A stretch of DNA of 64,000 nucleotides from Pseudomonas paracarnis (GTDB lineage: Bacteria; Pseudomonadota; Gammaproteobacteria; Pseudomonadales; Pseudomonadaceae): positions 62,001 to 126,000 of the forward strand of contig NZ_CAJFCN010000004.1 of the NCBI RefSeq assembly GCF_904063055.1, given 5' to 3'. Below are positions 41,595 through 50,171 of the stretch, piece by piece. Positions within the stretch are counted from its first letter, which is position 1; every line of letters starts with the position of its first letter. A model generated the notes under the pieces. That model was not told where the DNA came from. It did not search any database and saw only the letters and a program-made list of their open reading frames with translations. Both the position numbers and the translations under genes were made by a program.

Positions 41595-42105
41595 AGAGAT
41601 CCTTCTGAGCTAGGGGGCGCCATTTCACCGGCCGTGTGTTCCTGAATAAGCCGATGGATAGGACTCGCAAGTGCTTCGCCTACTCAATTGGCTGACGTTC
41701 AGGGGTTATGAAGATTTTTAGGTTTCTCTCGCACGCTATGTGTGCCGAGACTTCCCATTGAGTAAGACGTTTTCGAAGGATTTTATTTAGCGCTGGTTAA
41801 TCAGAAAGTTAAAAGCTTTGATCCGTGTCTCCTGGGAGAAGAGGTATTTTTTTGACGGCCGATGATCTTTCCCGTCCTCTTATTTGATATGCCGATAAGG
41901 CGTTCGCCATTGATACCTCCGCCCTGGAAAAGACCGGTTCAGCTCGCCGTTGGCGGTATTGCCGATGCGCAATTGATGCCGCACGTCGCCGGCGATACCA
42001 CCACGGCAATCCGCACCGCTTCGCAGTGCATCGTCGACCGCACCAGGCGTCCAGTCACGCATTGCAGATGCTGCGTAGCTGATACTGCCTGGGCCGGCCG
42101 ATTAC
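41595..42105. other. 511-bp region without convincing gene
   Basis: The left part is the presumed promoter region of the minus-strand DUF3857 gene. The right part (about 41880-42062) is GC-rich and open on the minus strand, but has no start, ribosome site or recognisable homology; it may be a decayed gene. Confidence 0.4.
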
Positions 42106-42546
42106 CTAAGCGAGCTTCACATTCATGGTGATGTGGGCGGTGAAGACCTTGACGCCACCCGCATCGAAAATCTCGACCGGCACGATCTTGTCCCCCGCAG
42201 TCTGCCAATCGATAGCGCTGCCATCGGCAACAGCGCGGATATCGGTTTTCGCCTTGGCCAGGTATTCCACAGTCATGCCTTTGGGAATCCAGCGTGCGCC
42301 TGCGGGGATCGACGCGTCGGTCATCATGCCGCCGGCCAGTTCGGCGGCGTTGCACAGTGCGATGGCATGCACCGAGGCCAGGTGGTTGGTGATTTCCTTG
42401 CGAAACGGCACGGTGACCACCGCATGGTTGGGTTTGAGCTCCGCGATCTCGGGAGTGATGGTGCTGAAGTAGGGCGCCATTTGGCACGCCAGGTTGCTGA
42501 ATGCGGCGGGGCCTACGCTATTGAACATGCTCAGGGCTTGGCTCAT
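42106..42546 (-). CDS. Hotdog-fold DUF4442 protein
   Basis: Protein of 146 residues. GAGGA stands 7 nt before the ATG. The pattern ELKPNHAVVTVPFRKEITNH, LASVHAIALCNAAELAGGM and the C-terminal VFTAHITMNVKLA belongs to thioesterase-like hotdog proteins (DUF4442/YiiD-C). Likely acts on an acyl-CoA. It diverges from a TetR regulator across twin palindromes, so it is very probably the repressor's target. Confidence 0.8.
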   Translation of the reverse strand: MSQALSMFNSVGPAAFSNLACQMAPYFSTITPEIAELKPNHAVVTVPFRKEITNHLASVHAIALCNAAELAGGMMTDASIPAGARWIPKGMTVEYLAKAKTDIRAVADGSAIDWQTAGDKIVPVEIFDAGGVKVFTAHITMNVKLA

Positions 42547-42569
42547 CGGAATATCCTCAAAGGGTAGTT

Positions 42570-42605
42570 ACAGAATAATATTCTGTACCAGAACAATATT
42601 CTGTA
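42570..42605. promoter_or_regulatory. Twin TetR-type operators
   Basis: ACAGAAT-AAT-ATTCTGT (42570-42586) is a perfect palindrome; CAGAACAATATTCTGTAG (42589-42605 region) is a near copy. They lie between the divergent hotdog and TetR genes, close to the hotdog ribosome site, and fit autoregulation plus repression of the neighbour. Confidence 0.75.
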
Positions 42606-42680
42606 GATTCCATGGCTGTCAACCTGAGCTTTCTCTGCTGGGCGCTCAGCCTATAAACTATTTCGATTTGGCGTTCTCCC

Positions 42681-43298
42681 ATGCACTCCATCGATCTCAT
42701 TGAGCGCACCTTCCCCGGCAGGCGCAGCGACCTCAAACGCACCATCCTGCGTGAGGCGCTGGCCTGTTTTAACGAGGCAGGCATCGAGGCGACCAACATC
42801 GAGACCATTCGTGCGCGCTGCGACACCAGTGTGGGGGCTATCTATCACCACTTCGGCAACAAGGAAGGGCTGGTCGCCGCGCTGTTCTTCGCTGCGCTGG
42901 AAGACCAAGCCGCCCTGCGTGACCACTACCTGCAAGCGGCGGATACGGCCCATGCCGGTGTGGTCGGCCTGGTGTACAGCTACGTTGAGTGGGTCACCGC
43001 CCAGCCGGACTGGGCGCGGTTTGTTTTCCAGAGCCGTTTCGCCGTGTCCAGCGGGCCGTTCAAGGACGAGTTGATTGCCCGCAACAAGCAGCGCAACCAG
43101 CAGTTGAAGGAGTGGATGGGCGGGGAAGGGCGCAAGGAGCACTTCAGTCATTTGCCCGCAGAACTTATCCCTTCGCTGATCATTGGCGCGGCCGAAAGCT
43201 ACTCGCGTGCGTGGCTGTCGGCGAAGGTCAAAAAAAGCCCCTTTGAGTACCGCGAACTGCTGGCTGAAGCCGCGTGGAAGTCGATCAGCCTGGGTTAG
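42681..43298 (+). CDS. TetR-family transcriptional regulator
   Basis: Protein of 205 residues. The N-terminal helix-turn-helix reads ILREALACFNEAGIEATNIE then TSVGAIYHHFGNKEGLVAAL, as expected for TetR. The C-terminal ligand domain is helical, with WVTAQPDWARFVFQSRF. It likely binds the twin palindromes and controls the divergent hotdog gene. Confidence 0.88.
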   Translation: MHSIDLIERTFPGRRSDLKRTILREALACFNEAGIEATNIETIRARCDTSVGAIYHHFGNKEGLVAALFFAALEDQAALRDHYLQAADTAHAGVVGLVYSYVEWVTAQPDWARFVFQSRFAVSSGPFKDELIARNKQRNQQLKEWMGGEGRKEHFSHLPAELIPSLIIGAAESYSRAWLSAKVKKSPFEYRELLAEAAWKSISLG

Positions 43299-43310
43299 TC
43301 AGTCCTCCAT

Positions 43311-43940
43311 CCCCTGTGGGAGCTGTCGAGCTTCAGCGAGGCTGCGAAAGCGGTGGTTCAGGCGCTGAAGATTTTGCCTGTGCCGCCGCCATCGCAGCCT
43401 CGCTGGGGCTCGACAGCTCCCACATTTGGGCGGTGTTGCTGTCGAGAGTTGTGTTTGGCGCAATGGCCCTGCAAACCGATATTCCACATACACCGCCGAT
43501 CCCCTGTGGGAGCTGTCGAGCTTTAGCGAGGCTGCGAAAGCGGTGGTTCAGGCGCTGAAGATTTTGCCTGTGCCGCCGCCATCGCAGCCTCGCTGGGGCT
43601 CGACAGCTCCCACATTTGGGCGGTGTTGCTGTCGAGAGTTGTGTTTGGCGCAATGGCCCTGCAAACCGATATTCCACATACACCGCCGATCCCCTGTGGG
43701 AGCTGTCGAGCTTTAGCGAGGCTGCGAAAGCGGTGGTTCAGGCGATGAAGAGGTTGCCTGTGCCGCCGCCATCGCAGCCTCGATGGGGCTCGACAGCTCC
43801 CACATTTGGGCGGTGTTGCTGTCGGGAGTTATGCTTGTCGCGATGGCCCTGCAAAGCGGTATTCCACATACACCGCCGATCCCCTGTGGGAGCTGTCGAG
43901 CTTTAGCGAGGCTGCGATAGCGGTGGTTCAGGCGATGAGC
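43311..43940. repeat. 190-bp tandem REPIN array, 3.3 copies
   Basis: Units begin CCCCTGTGGGAGCTGTCGAG at 43311, 43501, 43691 and 43881, an exact 190-bp period; the last is cut short. Each full unit contains a ~107-bp REPIN: GTGGGAGCTGTCGAGC inverted as GCTCGACAGCTCCCAC, with AGCGAGGCTGCGA/TCGCAGCCTCGCT inside. Units 1 and 2 are nearly identical; unit 3 has several changes. Arises by tandem duplication of a REPIN with its spacer. No gene within. Confidence 0.92.
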
Positions 43941-44015
43941 CTTTCGGCAATGCCGCCATCTGATCAAATTCCGTATAGGGCTATACTTGCCTCCTTCCAA
44001 CCAATCGAGAACCCC

Positions 44016-45227
44016 ATGAGCACCTCTCTTTCCCTGACGCCTGCGCGCAAGCCGCTCGCGCCACTGATTGCCTTTATCATCCTGGTGGCGGGCGCGCTGT
44101 TCCTGCAAAACATGGTCGGCGCACGCCAGGTGTTGCTGCTGGTGGTCGGCGCCGCTCTGGGCCTGACGCTGTATCACGCGGCCTTCGGCTTCACTTCGGC
44201 CTGGCGTGTGTTCATCAATGATCGGCGTGGCGCTGGCTTGCGTGCGCAGATGGTGATGCTGGCGGTGGCGGTGCTGTTGTTTTTCCCGGCGTTGGGCGCG
44301 GGCACTTTGTTCGGTCAGCCGGTCGTGGGGCTGGTGGCGCCGGCCGGTGTGTCGGTGGTGTTCGGGGCGTTCATCTTCGGGATCGGCATGCAGCTGGGTG
44401 GTGGTTGTGCGTCGGGTACTTTGTTCACCGTGGGCGGCGGTAATGCCCGGATGTTGGTGACGCTGCTGTTCTTTATCTGCGGCTCGTTGATCGCCACCCA
44501 CCATGTCGACTGGTGGTTTGCACTGCCATCGTTCCCGGCGGTTTCCATTGTCAAAAGTTTCGGTGTGCTGCCGGCGCTGGTCTTGAGCCTGGCGGTGTTC
44601 GCGCTGATTGCAGTGGTGACAGTGCGCCTGGAAAAGCGCCGTCACGGCCAGCTTGAACAAGGCGTGCAAAGCGAGCGCCAAGGGCTACGCCGCTTCCTGC
44701 GCGGACCCTGGCCGCTGGTGTGGGGCGCGATTGGCCTGGCGCTGCTCAACTACGCCACCCTCGCCCTGGCCGGACGGCCGTGGGGCATCACCTCGGCGTT
44801 CGCGCTGTGGGGCGCCAAGGTGGCGAGCGGGCTGGGCGTGGATGTCGCCAGTTGGGCATTCTGGCAGATGCCGGGCAATGCCAAGGCCCTGGCTGCACCG
44901 GTGTGGGAAGACATCACCAGCGTCATGGACATCGGCATTGTCCTCGGCGCGTTGCTGGCCGCAGGCCTGGCCGGGCGTTTCGCGCCCAGCCTGAACATCC
45001 CGCTGCGCTCGTTGATCGCGGCGGTGATCGGCGGCCTGATGCTCGGCTATGGGTCGCGCCTGGCCTATGGCTGCAACATCGGCGCGTACTTCAGTGGCAT
45101 CGCCTCGGGCAGCCTGCATGGCTGGGTGTGGCTGGTGGCGGCCTTTATCGGCAACGGCGTGGGCGTACGTTTACGGCCCTTCTTCTTTGCGGGTGAACGG
45201 CCCCAGGTGGCATTGAGTGGCTGCTGA
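44016..45227 (+). CDS. YeeE/YedE (TsuA-like) sulfur transporter
   Basis: Protein of 403 residues from the ATG at 44016; an in-frame extension to 43806 runs through the REPIN array and is rejected. About nine to ten membrane helices, with the paired signature loops GMQLGGGCASGTLFTVGGG and YGCNIGAYFSGIASGSLHGW of YeeE/YedE proteins, whose conserved cysteines pass thiosulfate or related sulfur species. An unrelated-length loop near 200-220 is basic. Stop overlaps the GNAT start. Confidence 0.85.
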   Translation: MSTSLSLTPARKPLAPLIAFIILVAGALFLQNMVGARQVLLLVVGAALGLTLYHAAFGFTSAWRVFINDRRGAGLRAQMVMLAVAVLLFFPALGAGTLFGQPVVGLVAPAGVSVVFGAFIFGIGMQLGGGCASGTLFTVGGGNARMLVTLLFFICGSLIATHHVDWWFALPSFPAVSIVKSFGVLPALVLSLAVFALIAVVTVRLEKRRHGQLEQGVQSERQGLRRFLRGPWPLVWGAIGLALLNYATLALAGRPWGITSAFALWGAKVASGLGVDVASWAFWQMPGNAKALAAPVWEDITSVMDIGIVLGALLAAGLAGRFAPSLNIPLRSLIAAVIGGLMLGYGSRLAYGCNIGAYFSGIASGSLHGWVWLVAAFIGNGVGVRLRPFFFAGERPQVALSGC

Positions 45228-45750
45228 GCAGTCCACCCACATTCGCCTGGCGCGCGCGCAAGATGCCGGTTTGTTGCCCGCCATCGAGCAGTGCGCAGCC
45301 CAGGCATTTCGCGCAATCGAAGGGCTGGCTTGGCTGGCGGATGCGGCGTCGATCAGCATCGAACGCTATCGGCAATGGATCGCGCTATCGACCTGTTGGG
45401 TGGTGGTTGATGACCACGATCACCCTCAAGGCTTCCTCAGCGCAGAACGCTTTGGCGACGACCTGCATATCCATGAAGTGTCGGTTGCCCAGCCGCTGCA
45501 AGGCCAGGGCTGGGGGCGCAGATTGGTGGAAACGGCGATAGAGCATGCCCGCGCCCAACACCTGCGTGCGGTGACGCTGACCACCTTCAAGCATGTACCC
45601 TGGAATGCTCCGTTCTACCGGCGCCTGGGCTTTGCAATTCACGTCGATCCGCGTCTGGAAACGATCCTGACGGATGAATACGCCCATGGCTTCGAACCCG
45701 GCAGCCGTTGTGCCATGGCGTGCCCGGTGATATGTCCGAATCCGTCCTGA
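45217..45750 (+). CDS. GNAT-family N-acetyltransferase
   Basis: Protein of 177 residues starting with GTG inside the transporter gene's end (11-bp overlap); AGGTGG stands upstream. The acetyl-CoA loop appears as VAQPLQGQGWGRRLVETAIE and the C-terminal motif as NAPFYRRLGFAIH. Substrate unknown. Confidence 0.83.
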   Translation: MAAEQSTHIRLARAQDAGLLPAIEQCAAQAFRAIEGLAWLADAASISIERYRQWIALSTCWVVVDDHDHPQGFLSAERFGDDLHIHEVSVAQPLQGQGWGRRLVETAIEHARAQHLRAVTLTTFKHVPWNAPFYRRLGFAIHVDPRLETILTDEYAHGFEPGSRCAMACPVICPNPS

Positions 45751-45841
45751 AGTAGTCTGCCTTGCGTCTGTCGCGCACTGTGGGTGGTCCTTACCATGGC
45801 GTGCATCGTTTACCCACTGATGCAAGCCACAAGGACCGTCC

Positions 45842-46384
45842 ATGACCCATAAAGCCCTGATCGTGATCGACGCCCAATATTCGTTCCGCCATTCAACCTA
45901 CTGGTCCGAAAACGACCTGCCCGACTATCTGGAAAAACAGCAGGCCCTCATCGATGGTTGTGTTCAGCGCGGCATCCCGGTGGTACAAGTCTTCCATGTT
46001 GAAGACCAGGGGCATTTCTCCATGCAATCGGGCAACGTCAGGGCATTGAGCGAGCTGTCGATCAATCCACAGTTGGTGATCCACAAGCGTTACCACAGCG
46101 CCTTCGCCGGTACGCCCCTGGCCGCTCGCCTCACGGAGATGGGCGTCACCACGCTGATCGTCAGTGGCATCCGGACCGAGCAATGCTGCGAGACCACCAC
46201 GCGGCAGGCGTCGGACAGCGGCTTCAAAGTGGACTTTGTCAGTGAAGCCACACTGACATTCCCCATGACCCACCTGCGTAGCGGCCGGGAGTACACCTCG
46301 GCGCAAATCCGCGAACGCACGGAGCTAGTGCTGGAAGAGCGTTTTGCGCGCATCGTCACGGTCGAACAGGCCTTGGAAGGATGA
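45842..46384 (+). CDS. Isochorismatase-family cysteine hydrolase
   Basis: Protein of 180 residues with the triad of the family: D10 (LIVIDAQYSF), the lysine in VIHKRYHSAF, and the cysteine in SGIRTEQCCETTTRQA. Such enzymes cleave amides or vinyl ethers (nicotinamidase, isochorismatase and relatives). It is followed 4 bp later by a GlxA-type regulator, suggesting co-regulation. Confidence 0.85.
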   Translation: MTHKALIVIDAQYSFRHSTYWSENDLPDYLEKQQALIDGCVQRGIPVVQVFHVEDQGHFSMQSGNVRALSELSINPQLVIHKRYHSAFAGTPLAARLTEMGVTTLIVSGIRTEQCCETTTRQASDSGFKVDFVSEATLTFPMTHLRSGREYTSAQIRERTELVLEERFARIVTVEQALEG

Positions 46385-46388
46385 ACCC

Positions 46389-47384
46389 GTGAGCGTGCCG
46401 GTGCTGTTCGTGCTGTTGCCCAATGTGCTGATGCTCGACCTGGCGGGGCCTGCCGAAGTGTTGCGCCTGGCCGCGCAAGCCGAGGACCCGGCGGCGGTGG
46501 ATTTCGATCTGCAGTACGTCAGCCCGGTGGAGTCGCTGCACAGCTCCATCGGCTTGCCACTGACCGGGCTGGCGCCCCTGCCGCAGACTCTGGCGCCCGG
46601 CACGCTGGTGGTGCTGGTGGGCTCCACGATGAACGTATCAAAGGCCCACCAAAAGGCTTTCGAATCGGCCAGCCATCAGCTCACCCTGTGGTTGCAAAAC
46701 GTGTTCGCGCCCTCGGCCGAACGCCTGGTGTGCGTGTGCGCCGGCGCGTTGAGTGCCGCCAGGGCCGGGCTGCTCGATGGGCGCCAATGCACCACGCACC
46801 ATTCGCTGTGCGTCACCTTGCAAGCCCTCGCACCCAAGGCCCGGGTCCTGGAAAACCGCCTGTACGTCACCGATGGCCCGGTCAGTTGCAGCGCCGGTAT
46901 CACGGCGGGTATCGACCTGATGTTGCAGCTGGTCGCCGAACTGGCCGGGCCACGCTTGGCCTGCGCCGTGGCGCGGGACATGGTGGTGTACCTGCGCCGC
47001 AGCGGCAGCGACCCGCAGCTATCGCCTTGGGTGACCGGGCGCAATCACCTGCACCCGGCGGTCCATCGCGTGCAGGACGCCATCGCCGCCGCCCCCTGCG
47101 AGGCCTGGACACTCACCCGTATGGCAAGCCTGGCCTGCACCAGCAGCCGACACCTGGCGCGCCTGTTCCAGGAGCATGTCGGCATCAGCCCACTGGATTA
47201 CCTGCATCGCCTGCGCCTGGCGGTGGCGCGGGAACTGCTGGCCGAGTCGGCCCTGGACATAGAAACCATCGCCGAGCGCGCAGGCTTTGGCTCGGCGCGG
47301 CATTTGCGGCGTATCTGGGGTAAATACGAAGCGGCAACCCCTTCAGCCATGCGTCTTACTCAGCAGGCGTCTCGCCAGCCGTAA
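46389..47384 (+). CDS. GlxA-type AraC-family regulator
   Basis: Protein of 331 residues from a GTG at 46389 (GGAAGG upstream; the alternative TTG at 46344 lies inside the preceding gene). N-terminal DJ-1/PfpI-like domain (LLPNVLMLDLAGPAEVLRLA; VCVCAGALSAARAG) and C-terminal AraC helix-turn-helix pair (MASLACTSSRHLARLFQEHV; IAERAGFGSARHLRRIW). Likely regulates the upstream hydrolase in response to a small molecule. Its 3' end overlaps the convergent DUF2986 gene by 29 bp. Confidence 0.87.
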   Translation: MSVPVLFVLLPNVLMLDLAGPAEVLRLAAQAEDPAAVDFDLQYVSPVESLHSSIGLPLTGLAPLPQTLAPGTLVVLVGSTMNVSKAHQKAFESASHQLTLWLQNVFAPSAERLVCVCAGALSAARAGLLDGRQCTTHHSLCVTLQALAPKARVLENRLYVTDGPVSCSAGITAGIDLMLQLVAELAGPRLACAVARDMVVYLRRSGSDPQLSPWVTGRNHLHPAVHRVQDAIAAAPCEAWTLTRMASLACTSSRHLARLFQEHVGISPLDYLHRLRLAVARELLAESALDIETIAERAGFGSARHLRRIWGKYEAATPSAMRLTQQASRQP

Positions 47385-47526
47385 CCGGCTCTTGGCCGGC
47401 CTCGGTCGCCAGCTTCAAACGGTCCGCCTTGCTGATGTATTTGTCTTTGCTTTTAGGTGCCAGCTTGGCGCTGGCCTTTTTCGCTTTGGCTTTGAAGAGC
47501 TGCTGAAGTTTTTTCTGGCGGTTCAT
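47356..47526 (-). CDS. DUF2986 small basic protein, 56 aa
   Basis: The minus strand reads MNRQKKLQQLFKAKAKKASA, then KLAPKSKDKYISKADR and an acidic tail ending PAE. Lys-rich N-terminal two-thirds and the KDKYISKADR motif are typical of DUF2986, common in Pseudomonas. A purine-rich CAGGCAACGAAAC precedes the ATG. It overlaps the end of the AraC gene on the other strand. Confidence 0.75.
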   Translation of the reverse strand: MNRQKKLQQLFKAKAKKASAKLAPKSKDKYISKADRLKLATEAGQEPVTAGETPAE

Positions 47527-47569
47527 GTTTCGTTGCCTGAAGGGGAAAGGCGCGGATGATACTACCGGT

Positions 47570-48595
47570 TCAGCGCGCCAGGAACTCGCTGATCAGCGTG
47601 ATCACTTGCTGCTGGATCACGGGCCGTGGCCGCGCGCCTTCGCCGTCCTGGCAAATCATGCTGTCGCCGGGCACATCAGCGTCAAGCACCGCTGCCGCGC
47701 CCGGTTTGCACTGAGACATAAAACTGAAGTGGTTGGCGTCCTGGATCTCCACGTACTGAGTCGACATTTTTGGCAGCCGCTTGGCCATGTCAGCCGATTC
47801 CATTTGCGCCGGCAAATCCGCTGACGGCACACCGGCAGCGATTACCAACGCCGGCACCGGCAATGCCGCTAGGCTCGCATCGGTAAAGCCGCGCGACAGG
47901 CCCAAGTCCAGAGACACCACAGCGGTCACGCGCTTGTCGCTCAAGTCCGCGGCCACTTGAGCCTTCCCGCTCGGCGTACCTTCAGGGTTCATCTCACGGT
48001 AAGCCTTGCACGCCACCAACGTCGGATGGGCGTCGCAGTCCCGGGCAAACAACGCCGGGTCAAAACGCGCCCCCGCGCTCTCCATGACCGTCCAGCCCCC
48101 CAGGGAATGGCCTATCACCGCGATCCGGCCACTATCCGCCGCGCCAAATGGCGTGGCCTGCGCCAGCAGCGCATCAATGGCCCGGCTCAAATCCTTGGGC
48201 CGTTGCCACAACTGCGCGGCGGCTTGCGCGCTGCGATCCTGGCTGGTGGTGCCAGGGTGATTCACTGCCGCCACGATATACCCCTGCCGGGCCAGCGCAC
48301 TGGCCAACCACGCCTGCTTGCCCCAATTGCCACCGTAGCCGTGGGAGAGCACCACCACCGGATGTTTACCGGGCGTCGGTGCGGCATCAGGCACCGCAAG
48401 CACACCGATGAACACCAGGTTGTCAGCGATCAGCTTGGGTTGGGCGGTGCTGGTGGAGGGGTACCACACGGCCATTTCCAGTGGGCGAATGTTGTGAGTG
48501 TCAGGGATGGTGGTGGTTTGGAAACCGATGGGGTCGTTGGCGAGTGCAGGCCCAGTCAGGCTGATCAGGAGCAGGGCGGCGAGGGGGGCTTTCAT
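47570..48595 (-). CDS. Secreted alpha/beta hydrolase (dienelactone-hydrolase-like)
   Basis: Protein of 341 residues; the chosen ATG (48595) opens a signal peptide (MKAPLAALLLISLTGPALA). Catalytic serine in AVIGHSLGGWT, oxyanion strand VVVLSHGYGGNWG, C-terminal histidine in DANHFSFM. The layout matches platelet-activating-factor acetylhydrolase-like or dienelactone-hydrolase-like esterases. Substrate unknown; periplasmic. Confidence 0.8.
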   Translation of the reverse strand: MKAPLAALLLISLTGPALANDPIGFQTTTIPDTHNIRPLEMAVWYPSTSTAQPKLIADNLVFIGVLAVPDAAPTPGKHPVVVLSHGYGGNWGKQAWLASALARQGYIVAAVNHPGTTSQDRSAQAAAQLWQRPKDLSRAIDALLAQATPFGAADSGRIAVIGHSLGGWTVMESAGARFDPALFARDCDAHPTLVACKAYREMNPEGTPSGKAQVAADLSDKRVTAVVSLDLGLSRGFTDASLAALPVPALVIAAGVPSADLPAQMESADMAKRLPKMSTQYVEIQDANHFSFMSQCKPGAAAVLDADVPGDSMICQDGEGARPRPVIQQQVITLISEFLAR

Positions 48596-48690
48596 TGTTT
48601 TTATCGTCCTTGAAATGAAGGACGCAGCATGACCTGAAACGAGCGGTTCAGGTAGAGGGGAGGCGGTCACCCGCCCCCCCCAATAATCAA

Positions 48691-49521
48691 TCAGCTCCTT
48701 ATAAAAGCCAGCAAATCCGCATTAATCGTATCGGCATGGGTAGTAGGCATGCCATGCGGGAAGCCCGGGTAGATTTTCAGCGTGCTGTTTTTCAACAATT
48801 TGGCGGACAGCACCCCGGCATTTTCATGGGGGACGATCTGATCATCGTCGCCATGCATGACCAATACGGGAATCTGGATGCTCTTCAGGTCTTCGGTGAA
48901 ATCGGTCTGGGAAAACGCCACGATCCCGTCATAGTGCGCCTTGGCACAGCCCATCATGCCTTGCCGCCACCAGTTCAGGATGATGCCCTCGGACGGCTTG
49001 GCGCCTGGGCGGTTATAGCCGTAGAAAGGTCCGGCGGGAACGTCCTGATAGAACTGTGCGCGGTTGGCTTTCAGCTGCGCCTGCAAGTCGTCGAACACTG
49101 ACTTGGGCAGGCCACCAGGATTGCTCGGGGTCTGGACCATCAAAGGAGGGACGGCACTAATGATGGCGGCCTTCGAGACGCGGTCTTCGCCGTGGCGGGC
49201 GATGTAATGAACCACTTCACCGCCGCCGGTGGAGTGACCGACATGCACCGCGGTTTGTACGCCCAGATGCTCGACCACGGCCGCGACGTCGTCGGCATAG
49301 TGGTCCATATCGTGCCCGTCCCAAACCTGGCTGGAACGCCCGTGGCCACGTCGGTCGTGGGCAACGACCCGGTAGCCTTCGCCCAGGAAAAACAGCATTT
49401 GCGCGTCCCAATCATCTGCGCTCAGTGGCCAGCCATGATGAAAGAAAATGACCTGGGCATCGCGTGGGCCCCAGTCCTTGTAGAAAATTTCAACACCGTC
49501 TCGCGTGGTGACGTAGCCCAT
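48691..49521 (-). CDS. Alpha/beta hydrolase, non-heme chloroperoxidase type
   Basis: Protein of 276 residues from ATG 49521 (GGGAGAGG upstream). [11 protein letters not shown] oxyanion motif, nucleophile in [15 protein letters not shown], acid in [14 protein letters not shown], histidine in [11 protein letters not shown]. It is of the cofactor-free haloperoxidase/esterase group. Its promoter (49648-49678) has a MerR-type 19-bp spacer, so the divergent MerR regulator should activate it. Confidence 0.87.
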   Translation of the reverse strand: MGYVTTRDGVEIFYKDWGPRDAQVIFFHHGWPLSADDWDAQMLFFLGEGYRVVAHDRRGHGRSSQVWDGHDMDHYADDVAAVVEHLGVQTAVHVGHSTGGGEVVHYIARHGEDRVSKAAIISAVPPLMVQTPSNPGGLPKSVFDDLQAQLKANRAQFYQDVPAGPFYGYNRPGAKPSEGIILNWWRQGMMGCAKAHYDGIVAFSQTDFTEDLKSIQIPVLVMHGDDDQIVPHENAGVLSAKLLKNSTLKIYPGFPHGMPTTHADTINADLLAFIRS

Positions 49522-49647
49522 GTTCGCCTCTCCCAAATGAAATGATGGCCTGATCGAATCGCGATCATGGCGCTGGATTGACCCACTGCAGCCCATTCGT
49601 GTCTGGCAAGCGTGCCGTCTACGAATCGCCGCCTTGGCCGCCCAATG

Positions 49648-49678
49648 ACTTTAGGTTTAAAGTCAACTTTAAGGTCAA
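49648..49678 (-). promoter_or_regulatory. MerR-type promoter/operator for hydrolase
   Basis: On the minus strand: TTGACC, a 19-nt spacer, TAAAGT. The spacer contains the dyad TTAAAGT-TG-ACTTTAA. An over-long 19-bp spacer with a central dyad is the hallmark of MerR-family activated promoters. It points to the hydrolase; the merR gene starts 21 bp away on the other side. Confidence 0.72.
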
Positions 49679-49698
49679 TGGTTTTTTGTGGGTGGTAC

Positions 49699-50157
49699 AT
49701 GAGAATAGGCGAGTTGGCAAAAATCAGCGGGTTGGCGGCCTCACGCATCCGTTTCTACGAAGCGAGCGGCCTGATCCAATCGGTTGAGCGTAAATCCAAC
49801 GGCTATCGGGACTATGCACCCGGCACCGAGGCGGTGTTGGAGATCATCAAGGGTGCCCAGGCAGCCGGTTTCTCTCTGGAAGAAATCCGGCAGTTAATGC
49901 CCAGAAGTGCCGGTGGTTGGCAGCATGACGAGCTGCTCAGCGGGCTCAAGCACAAGGTCGAGGAAATCGAGGTGCTGCAACAACGGCTGGCCCAGAACAA
50001 GGCTCAGTTGCTGAACGTCATCAAGGGCATCGAAGGCAAGCCCGAGGGCATGGCCTGTGCGGAGAATGCGCAGATGCTGATTAACCGTCTGCGCGAGGAA
50101 GGGGGCGCTCCAGCCTCATCCACAAGAAAAAGCGCCCGCCGGGCCCCGAGGGCCTGA
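49699..50157 (+). CDS. MerR-family transcriptional regulator
   Basis: Protein of 152 residues from ATG 49699. MRIGELAKISGLAASRIRFY is the MerR winged helix; a long dimer helix follows (HDELLSGLKHKVEEIEVLQQ) and a C-terminal tail with one cysteine (GMACAEN). Longer in-frame starts upstream run through its operator and are rejected. The single C-terminal cysteine argues against a metal-chelating site. Two local promoters carry its likely operator. Confidence 0.85.
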   Translation: MRIGELAKISGLAASRIRFYEASGLIQSVERKSNGYRDYAPGTEAVLEIIKGAQAAGFSLEEIRQLMPRSAGGWQHDELLSGLKHKVEEIEVLQQRLAQNKAQLLNVIKGIEGKPEGMACAENAQMLINRLREEGGAPASSTRKSARRAPRA

Positions 50158-50171
50158 CCGGCGCACAAGGG

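Noticed and set aside
41880..42062. Minus-strand frame next to the hotdog gene
   Set aside because: No start with a ribosome site and no family resemblance; noted only as possible decay.
43311..43940. CRISPR-like array
   Set aside because: Repeats are 190 bp with no short unique spacers; each unit is a REPIN.
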